A stretch of 64,000 nucleotides of DNA from Planctomycetota bacterium. Lineage in GTDB: Bacteria > Planctomycetota > UBA1135 > JACQFD01. The position numbers and the translations under genes were made by a program. Position 1 is the stretch's first letter; each line of letters begins with the position of its first letter. The notes under the pieces were generated by a model. The model was not told the origin of the DNA, did no database searches, and saw only the letters and a list, made by a program, of their open reading frames with translations. The DNA is taken from assembly GCA_016200225.1 (NCBI GenBank), contig JACQFD010000039.1, forward strand, positions 248,001 to 312,000, read 5' to 3'. Shown in pieces: positions 1 through 9,528 of the stretch.

Positions 1-1275
1 GGCGACGCCGTAGCGTTCGCCGTCCTCGTCCCGGACGACTTCGTTTCGAACTGTAAGAAAGTCCTTTTCGGAAACTTTAAACAATACGTAATTGACCGAT
101 CCGTACGTGTGCGTCTCGCCGGGAATTTGCTTCCCAATGCCGCCGCCGCCGCCGAAATCGTGCACGGGTCCGATGCTCGGAGTGCCGCCGACGACCGCGT
201 CGCGCTGCCACATATAGTAACCCTCGGTTTTTACATGAATTTCGTCGTTGATCTTGTGCTGCCACGTGCCGACGAGATAATTAAAGTTATCGTGTCCCGC
301 GGGCTGGCCATCGACGGTGAAATGTTGAAATTTCGCGTTGTTGATCGCGTTCAAAACTAAATAGACGGAGTCTTTATTATCTTCGGAAACCCAACGAACG
401 CCCGCCATGCCCGTCGGCACAGCGCCCTCGTACCACGGCGCCATGTCGGTGCCCGCGTGGATGCCCGCCTGCACGGTCCATTGTTTATCGAGCATCAGCG
501 TCGCCATCATTCCGGTCTGCGTATAAGTATCGACCGTGAAAAGTAATGAGTGGCTCCCCATATAATTATCCGGCGCGAACTGCGTTTCGATGTCGGGACA
601 CGCGATCCAGCGGCCGAATCGCAGCACGAGTCCGTCTTCGACTTTCGGAATATAAATATCAAGATACTGTTCCGTCGCGTCTAAACCATACAATTGATTT
701 CGTTCGAGCAATTGATCGCTCGTCCAGCCGCCCGCGGTCATGTAACGATAATCGGTTCCATACAAAAAGCTCGAACGGAAGCCCCAGTCGACGCTTTGCG
801 TTTGCGCCGTGTCGACTTCGCGTTCGACGCGAAAGACGAATTGGTCGCCCTGGATATTGTCAGGAACGATCCAATACGACGTCGGCATGTTCGAATGTTT
901 CGACGTGCTCCAATTGGCCGATCCGTTGATCCATCCGTAAATTTTAATTCTTTCGTCCTTTAGCGCGCTGCCGACGGACGTGCTCCAAATCAAATCGGTG
1001 AGCGGATAGGTCGTCGTCGACGGCGGGACGCCGATCAACGGATAACCTTGATATTCCGCGGACGGAAACGGCGGCGACGGAAACGCCTCGGGAAGCGCGC
1101 GCCGGGAGGACGCAGGTTGGCTCGTCGGTGGGTCCTGCGCGCCGAAAGTCTTAATATTGGCGTTCTTCGATTCCCCGGCGCGCGATCCTCCAGGATAGAA
1201 AGCAAAATCGGAGCCTCCGAGAACCAGGAGAATAAGTGATGCCGCCTGCGGCGCGCGCGTGTTGATCGGATTCAT
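1..1275 (-). CDS. Outer-membrane beta-barrel porin, BBP2-like (partial, C-terminus off the left edge)
   Basis: An open frame on the minus strand runs from an ATG at 1275 to the window edge without a stop (425 residues visible). The N-terminus has a short hydrophobic stretch (AASLILLVLGG) that may be a signal peptide, then a Ser/Pro-rich linker. The body is rich in alternating aromatic and polar residues (IKIYGWINGSANWSTSK, GRWIACPDIETQFAPDNYM, EGYYMWQRDAVVGG). This matches the putative porin family BBP2 (OmpL-like), outer-membrane channels common in planctomycetes. The family call rests on these motifs. The substrate is unknown and no clear Shine-Dalgarno precedes the ATG. The C-terminal strands are missing because the window ends. 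Confidence 0.72.
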   Translation of the reverse strand, partial: MNPINTRAPQAASLILLVLGGSDFAFYPGGSRAGESKNANIKTFGAQDPPTSQPASSRRALPEAFPSPPFPSAEYQGYPLIGVPPSTTTYPLTDLIWSTSVGSALKDERIKIYGWINGSANWSTSKHSNMPTSYWIVPDNIQGDQFVFRVEREVDTAQTQSVDWGFRSSFLYGTDYRYMTAGGWTSDQLLERNQLYGLDATEQYLDIYIPKVEDGLVLRFGRWIACPDIETQFAPDNYMGSHSLLFTVDTYTQTGMMATLMLDKQWTVQAGIHAGTDMAPWYEGAVPTGMAGVRWVSEDNKDSVYLVLNAINNAKFQHFTVDGQPAGHDNFNYLVGTWQHKINDEIHVKTEGYYMWQRDAVVGGTPSIGPVHDFGGGGGIGKQIPGETHTYGSVNYVLFKVSEKDFLTVRNEVVRDEDGERYGVA

Positions 1276-1453
1276 GTTGTAAGACTGACAATGCGATCGC
1301 CGTTGTCGCCATAGGTAAAGAGTAAAGACCGCGCCGGCTGCATAAAGATTTCATCAAGGGACGCACGCCGCGCCGGCGGCTTCGCGCTGCGGCGCTCGAC
1401 AGGTGCAACGCTTTGGGAGGGGCGCTGATTCGAAGATACGTAGGTAACCCCAA

Positions 1454-4150
1454 ATGATCCAACACGCACTATTTACAATTCCCTTCCTGTTGTCCGGCGG
1501 CGGCGACTCCGTCCTCGCGGGCGACTCTTACATCTCCCCGACATCCTTAACAAAAAACAACGGCGCCGCCGCCACGCTCAAACTCAGAGGCGACGGCAGC
1601 CTTGTTTTATTAAAATTCGACCTCGTCGGCGTTCCGCTGGGCACGACCGGGGCGCAGATCGAATCGGCGCGCATCGGTATATTTATAAATAAAGTCTCGG
1701 CGTCCGGCGCGTTCGACGTCCGGCGCGTGACCTCCGGTTGGAACGAATTAACCGTTACGGGACTCACGGCGCCCACGCTCGGCGCGACCGACGCGGCCGC
1801 TGTCCAAGTCGGCGCCTCCGACAAGCTCGAATTTATTACAATAGATGTCACGCAACTCGTGCGCGACTGGGTCGACGGCGTGCAACAAAACCACGGCGTC
1901 GCTCTCGCAACGGTCGCGGGTTCGCCGATTAATATTGAAATCGATAGTAAAGAAAACGCGAAAACCGCGCACGAGCCTTCGCTACAATTGCAAATCAAGC
2001 CGGTCTTGACGGGCGCGGCCGGACCGCAGGGACCTGTTGGGCCGGTCGGTCCGATCGGGCCCGTCGGTCAAACCGGTCCGACTGGCGCGACGGGCGTCAC
2101 CGGAGCGCAGGGAACTCAAGGTCCTCAGGGATTGAAAGGTGACACCGGGACAACAGGGTCGCAGGGACCGGTAGGTGCAACTGGTTCGATCGGACCCGTC
2201 GGGCCGCAGGGTTCCCAAGGAATTCAGGGCGACAAGGGGGACATCGGTGCGACGGGATCCACAGGTCCTCAGGGTCCCTCTGGCGTGACAGGTCCAGCAG
2301 GCCCGGGCGGATCCATCGGTCCCGCGGGACCAACGGGTCCGCAGGGTACACAGGGAATCCAAGGGGATCCGGGGCTCGTTGGACCGCAGGGTTCGCAGGG
2401 CATCAAAGGTGACAAAGGCGATCCGGGTACAACTGGAGCGGCCGGTCCCCAGGGACAACAGGGCATCCAGGGATTGAAGGGCGACACGGGTTTAATGGGA
2501 CAGATGGGTCCCCAGGGTTTGCAAGGAATCCAAGGTGATAAGGGCGATTCCGGAGCGCCGGGCGCTCCGGGTCAGCAAGGGTCTCCGGGTCAGCAGGGCG
2601 CGCCTGGAATTCAAGGTCCAAAGGGAGACATGGGCGCCCAAGGCGTTCAAGGTCAGCAGGGCCCGCCATGGAACGGAGGAACTGTTACAAATCCGGCGAC
2701 GTTTGCGAATTCCGCGGCATTTTCGAACACCGCGACGTTTGCGAATACATCGACTTTCAATTCAATTGTAAATTTAAATTCCACGGTGAATATTAGTCAA
2801 CCGTTGACCCTCAATCTTAACTCATTCACCGACGTTCTATCTGTAATTAACACAAAGAGCGGCACCGCGCACGGAATCCGAAGCGAGGCGACTTCGACGA
2901 GCGGAATCGGATTGTATGGAATCGCGTCGTCGGCGAATTCGGAAGTCGCCGGTGTCTATGGAACTACTAATTCGGCGCAGGGTTACGGCGTGTGGGCTGA
3001 AGTATCCGTTCCCGGATCGACCGCGCTGCGAGCCAATCATACAAATACGAGCGGCGCCGGCGCCGCCATTGACGCGAGAACCTCGGCGGACAACGGAACG
3101 GGAATCTTAGCATGGGCGACCGCGGTGTCGGGTTCGACCGTTGGCTTGAATGGTCGCGTCGACTCGCCAAATGGCATTGGCGTCGAAGGGCGTTCGTGGG
3201 GTTCCGGCGCGGGCACTGGAACCGGCGTCTACGGCGAAGCTGAATTCGATTCCGGAATCGGAGTCAAGGGATACGCGATTGCGCAAACAAACGGCGTTGG
3301 CATCGGCGTTCAGGGCGTTTCTTATGGAAAGCTCGGCGGGCGCGGCGTCCATGGAAAATATCAGGCGATTAATAATACTTTGGACGGCTACGGCGTCATG
3401 GGCGAAATCGTCGCCGGCAGCGACGGCGCCGCGGTGTTCGGCCATGCATTAGATACATCCGGGAATACACAAAAAGGCGTGTACGGACTCGCCGACTCGA
3501 CCACGGGAACCGGAGTGTACGGATTTGTAAACACTGCGACCGGCACGAACTACGGCGTCATGGGCGGCACGGCCTCCGCGAGCGGTTACGGATTATATGC
3601 ATCCGGTAAATTCGCGGCCACGGGCACGAAGAATTTTATACAACCGCACCCCGCGGATCCGTCGAAGGAAGTTCATTTCATTTGTCTCGAAGGCAATGAA
3701 GCGGGCACGTACTTTCGCGGTTCCGCCAGCATCGAACACGGCACCGCCGTGATCGCCGTGCCCGAGGAGTTTCGGCTTGTTACAGAAACGGAGGGCCTCA
3801 CGATTGTGGCGACGCCCGTCGGCGCGAATACTACAGTTTGGATCGAATCGCAGGATCTAAATAAAATCGTCGTCCACGCCGGCGTTGACGTTAAATTTAA
3901 TTATATGGTCAACGGCGTGCGGCGCGGATTCGCCAAGTACGAGCCGATTCACGACAATGTTAGTTTTGTTCCGAAAGTTCGCGGACGCGCGTTCGGCACT
4001 CAATATCCGGAGGATTTGCGCCGCGTTTTGGTGCAAAACGGGATTCTGAATCCCGATTTTACACCCAATGAGGACGTCGCCCGAAGCATGGGTTGGAAAC
4101 TGATCGACGCCGCGTCCGATCCGGAATCTTTGGACGGAAAGTCGCGCTGA
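1454..4150 (+). CDS. Collagen-like surface fibre protein with N-terminal DNRLRE-type domain
   Basis: This 898-residue protein has four parts. Residues about 15-182 resemble a DNRLRE/CBM96-type beta-sandwich, as found at the head of secreted fibres ([10 protein letters not shown], then [10 protein letters not shown]). Residues about 187-405 are uninterrupted Gly-X-Y triplets, many as GPQG, GIQG and KGDKGD. Residues about 470-730 carry loose glycine-rich repeats of the form GVYG or GIGV. The last 170 residues form a compact domain beginning [22 protein letters not shown], similar to conserved tail domains of other large bacterial fibre proteins. The protein is probably exported and forms a trimeric stalk, although the signal peptide is weak. 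A long hairpin follows the stop. The Gly-X-Y and GVYG patterns are seen; function in adhesion or as an appendage is inferred. Confidence 0.8.
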   Translation: MIQHALFTIPFLLSGGGDSVLAGDSYISPTSLTKNNGAAATLKLRGDGSLVLLKFDLVGVPLGTTGAQIESARIGIFINKVSASGAFDVRRVTSGWNELTVTGLTAPTLGATDAAAVQVGASDKLEFITIDVTQLVRDWVDGVQQNHGVALATVAGSPINIEIDSKENAKTAHEPSLQLQIKPVLTGAAGPQGPVGPVGPIGPVGQTGPTGATGVTGAQGTQGPQGLKGDTGTTGSQGPVGATGSIGPVGPQGSQGIQGDKGDIGATGSTGPQGPSGVTGPAGPGGSIGPAGPTGPQGTQGIQGDPGLVGPQGSQGIKGDKGDPGTTGAAGPQGQQGIQGLKGDTGLMGQMGPQGLQGIQGDKGDSGAPGAPGQQGSPGQQGAPGIQGPKGDMGAQGVQGQQGPPWNGGTVTNPATFANSAAFSNTATFANTSTFNSIVNLNSTVNISQPLTLNLNSFTDVLSVINTKSGTAHGIRSEATSTSGIGLYGIASSANSEVAGVYGTTNSAQGYGVWAEVSVPGSTALRANHTNTSGAGAAIDARTSADNGTGILAWATAVSGSTVGLNGRVDSPNGIGVEGRSWGSGAGTGTGVYGEAEFDSGIGVKGYAIAQTNGVGIGVQGVSYGKLGGRGVHGKYQAINNTLDGYGVMGEIVAGSDGAAVFGHALDTSGNTQKGVYGLADSTTGTGVYGFVNTATGTNYGVMGGTASASGYGLYASGKFAATGTKNFIQPHPADPSKEVHFICLEGNEAGTYFRGSASIEHGTAVIAVPEEFRLVTETEGLTIVATPVGANTTVWIESQDLNKIVVHAGVDVKFNYMVNGVRRGFAKYEPIHDNVSFVPKVRGRAFGTQYPEDLRRVLVQNGILNPDFTPNEDVARSMGWKLIDAASDPESLDGKSR

Positions 4151-4175
4151 TCGGTTCGCGGTCATCGAGAATTTT

Positions 4176-4219
4176 GCGGCGCCTCCCCTGATCTGGAAAT
4201 AGATCGGGGGAGGCGCCGC
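4176..4219 (+). terminator. Long stem-loop after the collagen-like gene
   Basis: A 19-base arm starting GCGGCGCCTCCCC pairs with its reverse complement across a 6-base loop (GGAAAT), with one G-T wobble. It begins 25 bases after the stop codon. No T-tract follows on the plus strand, so it may stop transcription only weakly or may protect the mRNA 3' end. Confidence 0.5.
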
Positions 4220-4358
4220 GCCGCGTTTGGAATCGGATAGTTAATAAGCGGCGGCGCTCGGCCAACTCCATCGACTTGTAGAACTTATGCACTAGAATCC
4301 ACTCGCATGATCTTCGTTGCGCGAGCCGCGCGCGGCGGGTCTTGGCCGTTTATAAATC

Positions 4359-4964
4359 ATGACCGCACCGAATGCCTCCGCGCGACCATTACATTTCTTC
4401 ACGAGCTTTTTGCGCTCGCCGCGGCACGTCGCATCGGTTTGCCCGAGTTCCCGATATCTCGCATTGGAAATGTTGCGCGGCCTCGAATTCGCTCCCGGCG
4501 ACTCGGTGATCGAATACGGTCCGGGCACGGGATCCTTCACAAAAGCGATCGTCGAACGCATGCGGGCGGTGCCGAATGTGCATTATCTCGGCATCGAACG
4601 CGATCCCGGTTTTTGTAATGTTCTGCGCGAGCGCTTTCCGGATTTGATATTTGAAAACGGCCAGGTCGAAGACGTCGAAAAACTAATAAAAATGCACGGT
4701 CTGCGAAAACCGATCGCCGTGATCTCCGGACTTCCGCTCGTCGTGATGCCGAGCGCGGGTAGTATTATTAAAACCGTTTCGAAAATTCTCGCCGACGGCG
4801 GAAGTTTTCGTACATTTAGTTATGTCCACGCCTATCCCACGCCCGGCGCCGGCCGCCTGCGCGCGCTCATGCGCGAGGCTTTTCCGAAATTTGAAATCAG
4901 CCCGTTCGTGATCCGTAACATGCCGCCCGCGATGGTACTGAAGGGGTTCAAAGCGGGGGGATAG
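4359..4964 (+). CDS. SAM-dependent methyltransferase, phospholipid N-methyltransferase-like
   Basis: This 201-residue class I methyltransferase has the SAM-binding motif I VIEYGPGTGSFTKAI (about residues 49-63), an acidic strand end (YLGIERD) and the motif VISGLPLVVMP (about 122-132). The last resembles the substrate-side motif of the PmtA/KsgA-like group (COG3963). Members methylate phosphatidylethanolamine head groups or act on related substrates. The start is the ATG at 4359; an upstream ATG at 4307 is in another frame. The gene stands alone between the collagen-like gene and a low-GC island. The methyltransferase fold is clear; the phospholipid substrate is inferred from motif order. Confidence 0.75.
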   Translation: MTAPNASARPLHFFTSFLRSPRHVASVCPSSRYLALEMLRGLEFAPGDSVIEYGPGTGSFTKAIVERMRAVPNVHYLGIERDPGFCNVLRERFPDLIFENGQVEDVEKLIKMHGLRKPIAVISGLPLVVMPSAGSIIKTVSKILADGGSFRTFSYVHAYPTPGAGRLRALMREAFPKFEISPFVIRNMPPAMVLKGFKAGG

Positions 4965-5073
4965 GTTACTACCGCGACAGCGGGAGAGTAAAATTGAGAA
5001 TTGCAACAACGCGGATCTAATGATCGTAAACCGCGGATGGTCCGCGTATGTTGTCGGTGTCGAATACTATAAA

Positions 5074-5169
5074 ATGAGCGAAGTTATAATATATCAAAAC
5101 GAGAAGCGCGAAGTTCAGGTGCGCGTCCGCCTCGACGGAGAAACTGTTTGGTTGGAAGTGGTTTCATAA
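5074..5169 (+). pseudogene. Remnant of a RhuM-family gene (N-terminus only)
   Basis: A 31-codon frame encodes MSEVIIYQNEKREVQVRVRL and then DGETVWLEVVS before a TAA stop. This reproduces the conserved N-terminus of RhuM/Fic-associated proteins (typically ...IILYQ..DG...LEVRL..ETVWLTQ), which are about 330 residues long. The match breaks right after VWL, where intact members continue with a helix-turn-helix-like segment. Nothing recognisable continues in any frame in the following 220 bases, which hold short ACGACG-rich repeats. I read it as a decayed copy left by a deletion. A very small real peptide gene is less likely. Confidence 0.55.
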
Positions 5170-5274
5170 GTCTCACGACGCCGGTCACGACGACGCTCAC
5201 GACGCCGCTTTCAGGGACCTCGATCTCCTGCGTGTTTGCACCCAAGGGGAATCCCGGGCGACGGATGAACAGTC

Positions 5275-5304
5275 TTGACACTACGGTCGCAGCTCGCCGA
5301 CAAT
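5275..5304 (+). promoter_or_regulatory. Possible sigma-70-type promoter
   Basis: TTGACA (5275-5280) is separated by 18 bases from GACAAT (5299-5304), which matches the -10 consensus at four of six positions. It lies about 80 bases before the small gene at 5387 and points towards it. Support is sequence pattern only. Confidence 0.3.
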
Positions 5305-5386
5305 CGCCGAGGTCGATACATCCTGCGGCACTGTAGCTTTCTGTACAGTGCCATTTCTTCACGCGTCTGATCCGGAACGATCGCCA

Positions 5387-5599
5387 ATGAACACCTCCAA
5401 TGGATTCTGCTACTCTTCCTTCGGGGAAAGATTAACAATAGAAGTGCGTAAAGCCGACGGTACGACGAAGAAGGACACTATCACTAGAGAGTGGTACGAA
5501 GACTTACGCATACTAGGAATGATCAGCGACTCAGTCTTAACCACAGTGATAGTCAACATGGTGCGTAGCATGTTCAACGAACAAGAGGTCTGCGCGTGA
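5387..5599 (+). CDS. Small protein of unknown function (70 aa)
   Basis: I do not recognise this product. It is a 70-residue soluble protein (starts MNTSNGFCYSSFGERL) with a predicted beta-rich first half and a C-terminal helix (SVLTTVIVNMVRSMF). It is probably real because its stop overlaps the next gene's GTG start by four bases (GTGA at 5596-5599), a translational coupling arrangement. An in-frame GTG at 5348 would add 13 residues; the ATG is preferred. Codon use (AGA, CTA, TTA) differs from the flanking genes, and with its partner and the RhuM remnant it looks like transferred DNA. Confidence 0.5.
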   Translation: MNTSNGFCYSSFGERLTIEVRKADGTTKKDTITREWYEDLRILGMISDSVLTTVIVNMVRSMFNEQEVCA

Positions 5600-6057
5600 C
5601 GAACGCTGAAACACAACTTGCGAGCTACTTCGCGAAGTACGACCCGGCGATGGTTAAGTTTGGAAAAGCGTTGCGCGCGAAGCTGCGTGCTCGGCTGCCT
5701 GGTCTGTTCGAGATCGTGTATGTGTACGAATCCCAGAACGCGCTCGTGATCTCGTATTCGCCGACCGAAAATGGCTACGAGGGGCTGTGCTCTTTCGCGC
5801 TGAACCCGAGTTCAGTGAAGCTGTACTTCGCACAGGGCGCTCTGTTGTCGAAGTCGGATCCGAACAAGCTGCTACAAGGTCGCGCCAATGTGCGTTATGT
5901 GGTGTTGAATACAGTTGCGGACTTTGATCGCGCGGAGATCGAAGTGTTGATGGCGGCTGCGTTGAAGCTCGCGAAGGTGCGTCTCGATGCGAGCGCGAAG
6001 GGCTCGGTGATCATCCGAGCCGAGGCACAAAAACAGCGCGCCACGCGACGAAAGTAG
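5596..6057 (+). CDS. DUF1801 domain protein (YdhG-like)
   Basis: This 153-residue protein matches the DUF1801 family pattern: a helical start (ASYFAKYDPAMVKFGKALRAKL), a central strand pair (FEIVYVYESQNALVISYSP), the loop around KLYFAQGALL, and a basic C-terminus. DUF1801 proteins are small cytoplasmic proteins of undefined biochemical role. It starts with GTG, overlapping the preceding small gene by four bases, so the two form a unit. Base composition is more even than in the rest of the window, which supports recent acquisition. The family assignment is good; no function can be stated. Confidence 0.75.
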   Translation: MTNAETQLASYFAKYDPAMVKFGKALRAKLRARLPGLFEIVYVYESQNALVISYSPTENGYEGLCSFALNPSSVKLYFAQGALLSKSDPNKLLQGRANVRYVVLNTVADFDRAEIEVLMAAALKLAKVRLDASAKGSVIIRAEAQKQRATRRK

Positions 6058-6127
6058 CGAGACCGTCTCTACACGTCGGCTCGGCCGGCCAGACTTGTTG
6101 CTCGCGAATCCGCGAATCTCTCCAATC

Positions 6128-6853
6128 TTACTCTCGAACGACCTGCTTCACCGGCTTCCTTGCCATGATTCGCGCGTATTTAACAATTTTTTCGAGTTCG
6201 CCGTGGTCGAGCCAGACGCCATGGCCTTTGCAAATATCATAAATAACGCCGGAGCCGCCGCCGAAGTTGTGGCGTTCCATCAAATCGTGGCATTCGAGAC
6301 AAGGTAAATATACAACCGCGCCGCTCGGATGATCCATGAGCGGCGCCGGGCGCGTCGCGAGCCAGTCGGTCATCGTGGACGTCGTCTCCGCTTCGTCGCA
6401 AATGCGTTCGAGGAGTCCCGCGGCGAGCCAGATTCCCGCGCACGCGACGCATTCTGTAAAACTATAATTACCGACGGCGCGTCCGAATAGTTTACATTTG
6501 CACCGCGGACAGGACGAATCCTCGTCGATCGCGACCGGCCGCACCGAATCGATGGTTGTTCCGCATTCCATACAATAATTCGCATTGCTCGAAATCCATG
6601 CGAAGCACTTCGGACACAACGCGTCGAGGTGGCGCTCCTCCAATGTGATACTGGAGCCGCAATAGGCGCAATTCTGCGCGGATTTTTCGAACGGCCCGCC
6701 GCAACACCAACAATTAAACGTTCCGGGCGAATTCGGCGATTGTTTATAAACCATCGCGCGCGCGCCGCACTCGCAGCGGATATGTCGCCTCGACGCGACG
6801 TGCGTCACGTCGTACTGCCGGCCGCATTTCGGGCACGCAAGAATGTCCAACAT
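6128..6853 (-). CDS. Multi-zinc-ribbon protein with zf-TFIIB-type domains
   Basis: This 241-residue protein carries a string of CxxC pairs. There is an N-terminal CPKCGRQY...CECG ribbon, several short ribbons (CWCCGG, CAYCG, CPKC, CMECG) over residues about 45-105, then a zf-TFIIB-like unit near 115-145 (CPRCKCKLF...CVACAGIWLAAG). A second, diverged unit sits at the C-terminus (CLECHDLM...CKGHGVWLDHGELEKI). The CxxCxGxWLDxGEL signature is typical of zf-TFIIB proteins, whose roles are mostly unknown. There is no signal peptide or membrane segment, so it is likely cytoplasmic. It lies downstream of the phosphate transporter on the same strand with a 41-base gap and may be co-transcribed. The zinc count (about six ribbons) is inferred from the cysteine spacing. 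Confidence 0.72.
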   Translation of the reverse strand: MLDILACPKCGRQYDVTHVASRRHIRCECGARAMVYKQSPNSPGTFNCWCCGGPFEKSAQNCAYCGSSITLEERHLDALCPKCFAWISSNANYCMECGTTIDSVRPVAIDEDSSCPRCKCKLFGRAVGNYSFTECVACAGIWLAAGLLERICDEAETTSTMTDWLATRPAPLMDHPSGAVVYLPCLECHDLMERHNFGGGSGVIYDICKGHGVWLDHGELEKIVKYARIMARKPVKQVVRE

Positions 6854-6894
6854 TCTTACGATGTCGAGCGCCGCCGCTCGGAAACTTTAACTTT

Positions 6895-7911
6895 TTACAA
6901 TCCGATCGCGCGGAAAATATAAAAACAGACCGCGCCGACGAACGCGCACATCGGGATGGTCAGCACCCACGCCCACGCGATTCTTTTTGTAACACCCCAC
7001 GAGACGGCCGAGAGCCGCGTCGTCGCGCCGGCGCCCATGATCGCGGACGTGATGCAATGCGTCGTCGAAACCGGCGTTCCGTTGTGCGTCGCGACCGTGA
7101 TCACGAGCGCCGCCGCCGTCTCCGCGCAACATCCGTGAATCGGCCGAAGTTTAAATATCTTCGAACCCATCGTATGAATAATTTTCCACCCGCCCGCCGC
7201 CGTGCCGAGGCCCATCGCGAGCGCGCACGAGAGGACGACCCACTGCGGAACGGACAATTTGCCGTCGGGCGTGAGCGACACCCAATTTTTATTATATGCG
7301 ATCAGGGCCATCGTGATGATGCCCATCGTTTTCTGCGCGTCGTTGCCGCCGTGCGAAAACGCCATGAGGCCCGACGATAGCAACTGTAGTTTACGAAAAA
7401 TAAAATTTACTTTTGTCGCCGACGCGCGCCGCACGACCCACGTTAATAATACCATCAGCACGAACGCGCCGAAAAATCCGTAAAGCGGACTCATCACGAG
7501 CGCGCGCACCATTTTTTCGACGCCTTCGCTTTTGATAGAATCCCTGCCCGCGGCGGCCCACGCGACCCCGATCAGCGCGCCGATGATCGCGTGCGACGAC
7601 GACGACGGAATTCCGAAATACCAAGTAAACAAATTCCAAAGAATCGCGGAGATGATCGCCGACAGCACCATCGTTTGTGTAATCACCGCCGAGTCGACCG
7701 TGTCCTTGCCGAGCGTCGACGCGACGGCCGTGCCGAAGAATGCGCCGATACAATTCAGCATCGCCGCCATGATGATCGCCGTCCGCGGGCGCATCACGCC
7801 CGTGGAAACTACAGTTGCGATCGCGTTCGCCGTGTCGTGAAAGCCGTTGATAAAATCGAATGCCAATCCGGCCACGACGACCAGGATCAGCAGCGTCAGG
7901 CTCGTGTCCAT
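6895..7911 (-). CDS. pit: Inorganic phosphate transporter, PiT family
   Basis: This 338-residue integral membrane protein shows both PiT signature repeats: DFINGFHDTANAIATVVSTG near residue 19 and SHGGNDAQKTMGII near residue 186. It has about ten hydrophobic segments. PiT proteins import metal-phosphate complexes with protons or sodium across the inner membrane at low affinity. The gene follows a DUF47 gene on the same strand after a 40-base gap, the usual pair in which the DUF47 protein modulates the transporter. Length is at the short end for the family but both halves are complete. Confidence 0.93.
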   Translation of the reverse strand: MDTSLTLLILVVVAGLAFDFINGFHDTANAIATVVSTGVMRPRTAIIMAAMLNCIGAFFGTAVASTLGKDTVDSAVITQTMVLSAIISAILWNLFTWYFGIPSSSSHAIIGALIGVAWAAAGRDSIKSEGVEKMVRALVMSPLYGFFGAFVLMVLLTWVVRRASATKVNFIFRKLQLLSSGLMAFSHGGNDAQKTMGIITMALIAYNKNWVSLTPDGKLSVPQWVVLSCALAMGLGTAAGGWKIIHTMGSKIFKLRPIHGCCAETAAALVITVATHNGTPVSTTHCITSAIMGAGATTRLSAVSWGVTKRIAWAWVLTIPMCAFVGAVCFYIFRAIGL

Positions 7912-7951
7912 CCTGTGTTTTATTTAATTTAATGATGCGCCGGCGGCGCGA

Positions 7952-8599
7952 TCAACCGTTCTTGATCAACATGGCTTCCATCGCCGTTCCGACGTGCGCG
8001 CAGTGGTCGACGGCGTCTTCGAGGCCTTCCAGAAATTCTTTATGTTTAATCAATTGTATCGCGTCCTTTTCGCGCGCGAACAAATCGGCGATGCGCATTC
8101 TAAAGATTACGTCCGCCTCGTGTTCTAAATAATGCAGCGCGCGCGACGTCTGCCGGATTTTGTCCGCGTTCTTGTGATCGCGGAGCATGTGCGCGGCCTC
8201 GCGGAACTGCGTCGTGCATTTTACCAATATCGCGGCGAGTTCGCGGCTGCCCTCGGGCAGCGTATCCATCTGATGCACGCTCACGTGATTCGCCGTCGCC
8301 GATATCAAATCGGAAACGCTCTCGAGTTTATTGGTTATATGATACAAATCCTCGCGGTCGAGCGGCGTCACGAACGTCGCGTCGAGCGCGTCGGCCATGT
8401 CCTTCATCGCTTTGTCGCCCGCGTGTTCGGCGTCGCGGATGCGCTCGATGATCTGCGGACGGCTGTCGCGCGGATTCGTCGACAGCAACTCCTCCATCAA
8501 GTGCGCCGCGCGATCGGACGAATCGGCCGCCTGCTCGATGAAATCAAAGAACTTATGCTCCTCGGGGAGGAACCACCGGATCAATTGCTGCAGCCACAT
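7952..8599 (-). CDS. DUF47 (PhoU-like) regulator of the Pit transporter
   Basis: This all-helical PhoU-like protein of 215 residues belongs to the DUF47/TIGR00153 group that accompanies PiT transporters. Typical motifs include WFLPEEHKFFDFIEQAADSS at the start, ERIRDAEHAGDKAM in the middle, and YLEHEADVIFRMRIADLF followed by HCAHVGTAMEAM at the end. An upstream ATG at 8710 would add 37 basic residues unlike the family, so the ATG at 8599 is chosen. It is the first gene of a DUF47-pit pair. The opposite-strand gene starts at 8746, so the region between is a shared divergent promoter. Confidence 0.9.
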   Translation of the reverse strand: MWLQQLIRWFLPEEHKFFDFIEQAADSSDRAAHLMEELLSTNPRDSRPQIIERIRDAEHAGDKAMKDMADALDATFVTPLDREDLYHITNKLESVSDLISATANHVSVHQMDTLPEGSRELAAILVKCTTQFREAAHMLRDHKNADKIRQTSRALHYLEHEADVIFRMRIADLFAREKDAIQLIKHKEFLEGLEDAVDHCAHVGTAMEAMLIKNG

Positions 8600-8745
8600 G
8601 GGGATCGTCGGATGTGAAGGCCGTGTTAACGCGGCTGAGCGTAGCGACCGGCAGGGCGATTGGAAGGGCGGCGCGGGGCGACGAACTTCGCACCGCGTCC
8701 GGCGTCCCATGGACGATCGAACAAAATACTAAGAATGCGATTTCG

Positions 8746-9525
8746 ATGGTCCGGCGTTTTTTATTTGAAACAGCCGCCGCCCTCGCGATTTTCCTATCGA
8801 TTCAATTCGGAACGCATCCGTCCATGGCGCGCGAAAATGTACAAATAAGAATACGATTTATCATCAAGAAGTCGGTAACGTCGGCGGCCGACGCGCGAAG
8901 CGAGACCCGCCTCCGAAAGATCAAGAATACAATAATCGCGGTTGCGACGACATCGCCCCCGCCGGCGCGAATTTCCGACGTCGTCCATTATACTGATGAT
9001 CATCGTTATGGATTGGGGCGTTATTTCGAACGGCATTCGAGCGAAGCGGTGCATTACCTAATTCAGAAGCAAATACAAAAAATCGGAGATGCGACGAGCG
9101 CGGACGAATTCGACTGCAATGGCGTTCTCGATGTTCCGCCGAATTACCCGATGACGGTCAGCGCGGTTCTGAACGGCGGCACCGTCGACTCGCGGGAGAT
9201 CTCCGGCCCTCTCGATATTATTACATTTAATATTAATGAAAACGAATGCGGCCGGTTCTTCGGCGCGATCCGGCTGCGCGCGCTGGATGCGAAGACGGGC
9301 GGAGCGCTTACAGTAGTTTCGGCCAGGGGTTCGCGATCCGGACTCCTATCATTCATGGAAGATGTCTCGGCAATCGACGGGGTTTTCGAATTCGACGATC
9401 TCGCGCCCGGTCCGTGGTCGCTCGAATTGATAGATCGCCGCCGAACGCGGTCATGCACTCATGGCGCTTATGTAAGCCCGGGCGAGACTTATAATTGCGG
9501 CGATGTAATGCTCAACGACCCTTAA
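8746..9525 (+). CDS. Secreted protein of unknown function with a C-terminal beta domain
   Basis: The ATG at 8746 gives a 259-residue protein with a plausible signal peptide (MVRRFLFETAAALAIFLSIQ). An upstream GTG at 8614 would bury this in a basic leader that overlaps the opposite gene. The middle is unfamiliar. The C-terminal 100 residues (VVSARGSRSG, then GVFEFDDLAPGPWSLELID) resemble carboxypeptidase-regulatory-like or prealbumin-type beta sandwiches, common in exported planctomycete proteins. Three cysteines in the tail could form a disulfide. The gene ends three bases before the stop of the convergent flagellar operon. The export call is moderate and the function is unknown. Confidence 0.6.
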   Translation: MVRRFLFETAAALAIFLSIQFGTHPSMARENVQIRIRFIIKKSVTSAADARSETRLRKIKNTIIAVATTSPPPARISDVVHYTDDHRYGLGRYFERHSSEAVHYLIQKQIQKIGDATSADEFDCNGVLDVPPNYPMTVSAVLNGGTVDSREISGPLDIITFNINENECGRFFGAIRLRALDAKTGGALTVVSARGSRSGLLSFMEDVSAIDGVFEFDDLAPGPWSLELIDRRRTRSCTHGAYVSPGETYNCGDVMLNDP

Positions 9526-9528
9526 TAT

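Noticed and set aside
1982-2669. Long minus-strand frames opposite the collagen region
   Set aside because: They mirror the Gly-X-Y repeats (Pro/Ser-rich antisense products) and show no independent coding signal.
1982-2670. Tandem repeats that could suggest a CRISPR array
   Set aside because: The period follows Gly-X-Y codons and units vary; there are no unique spacers.
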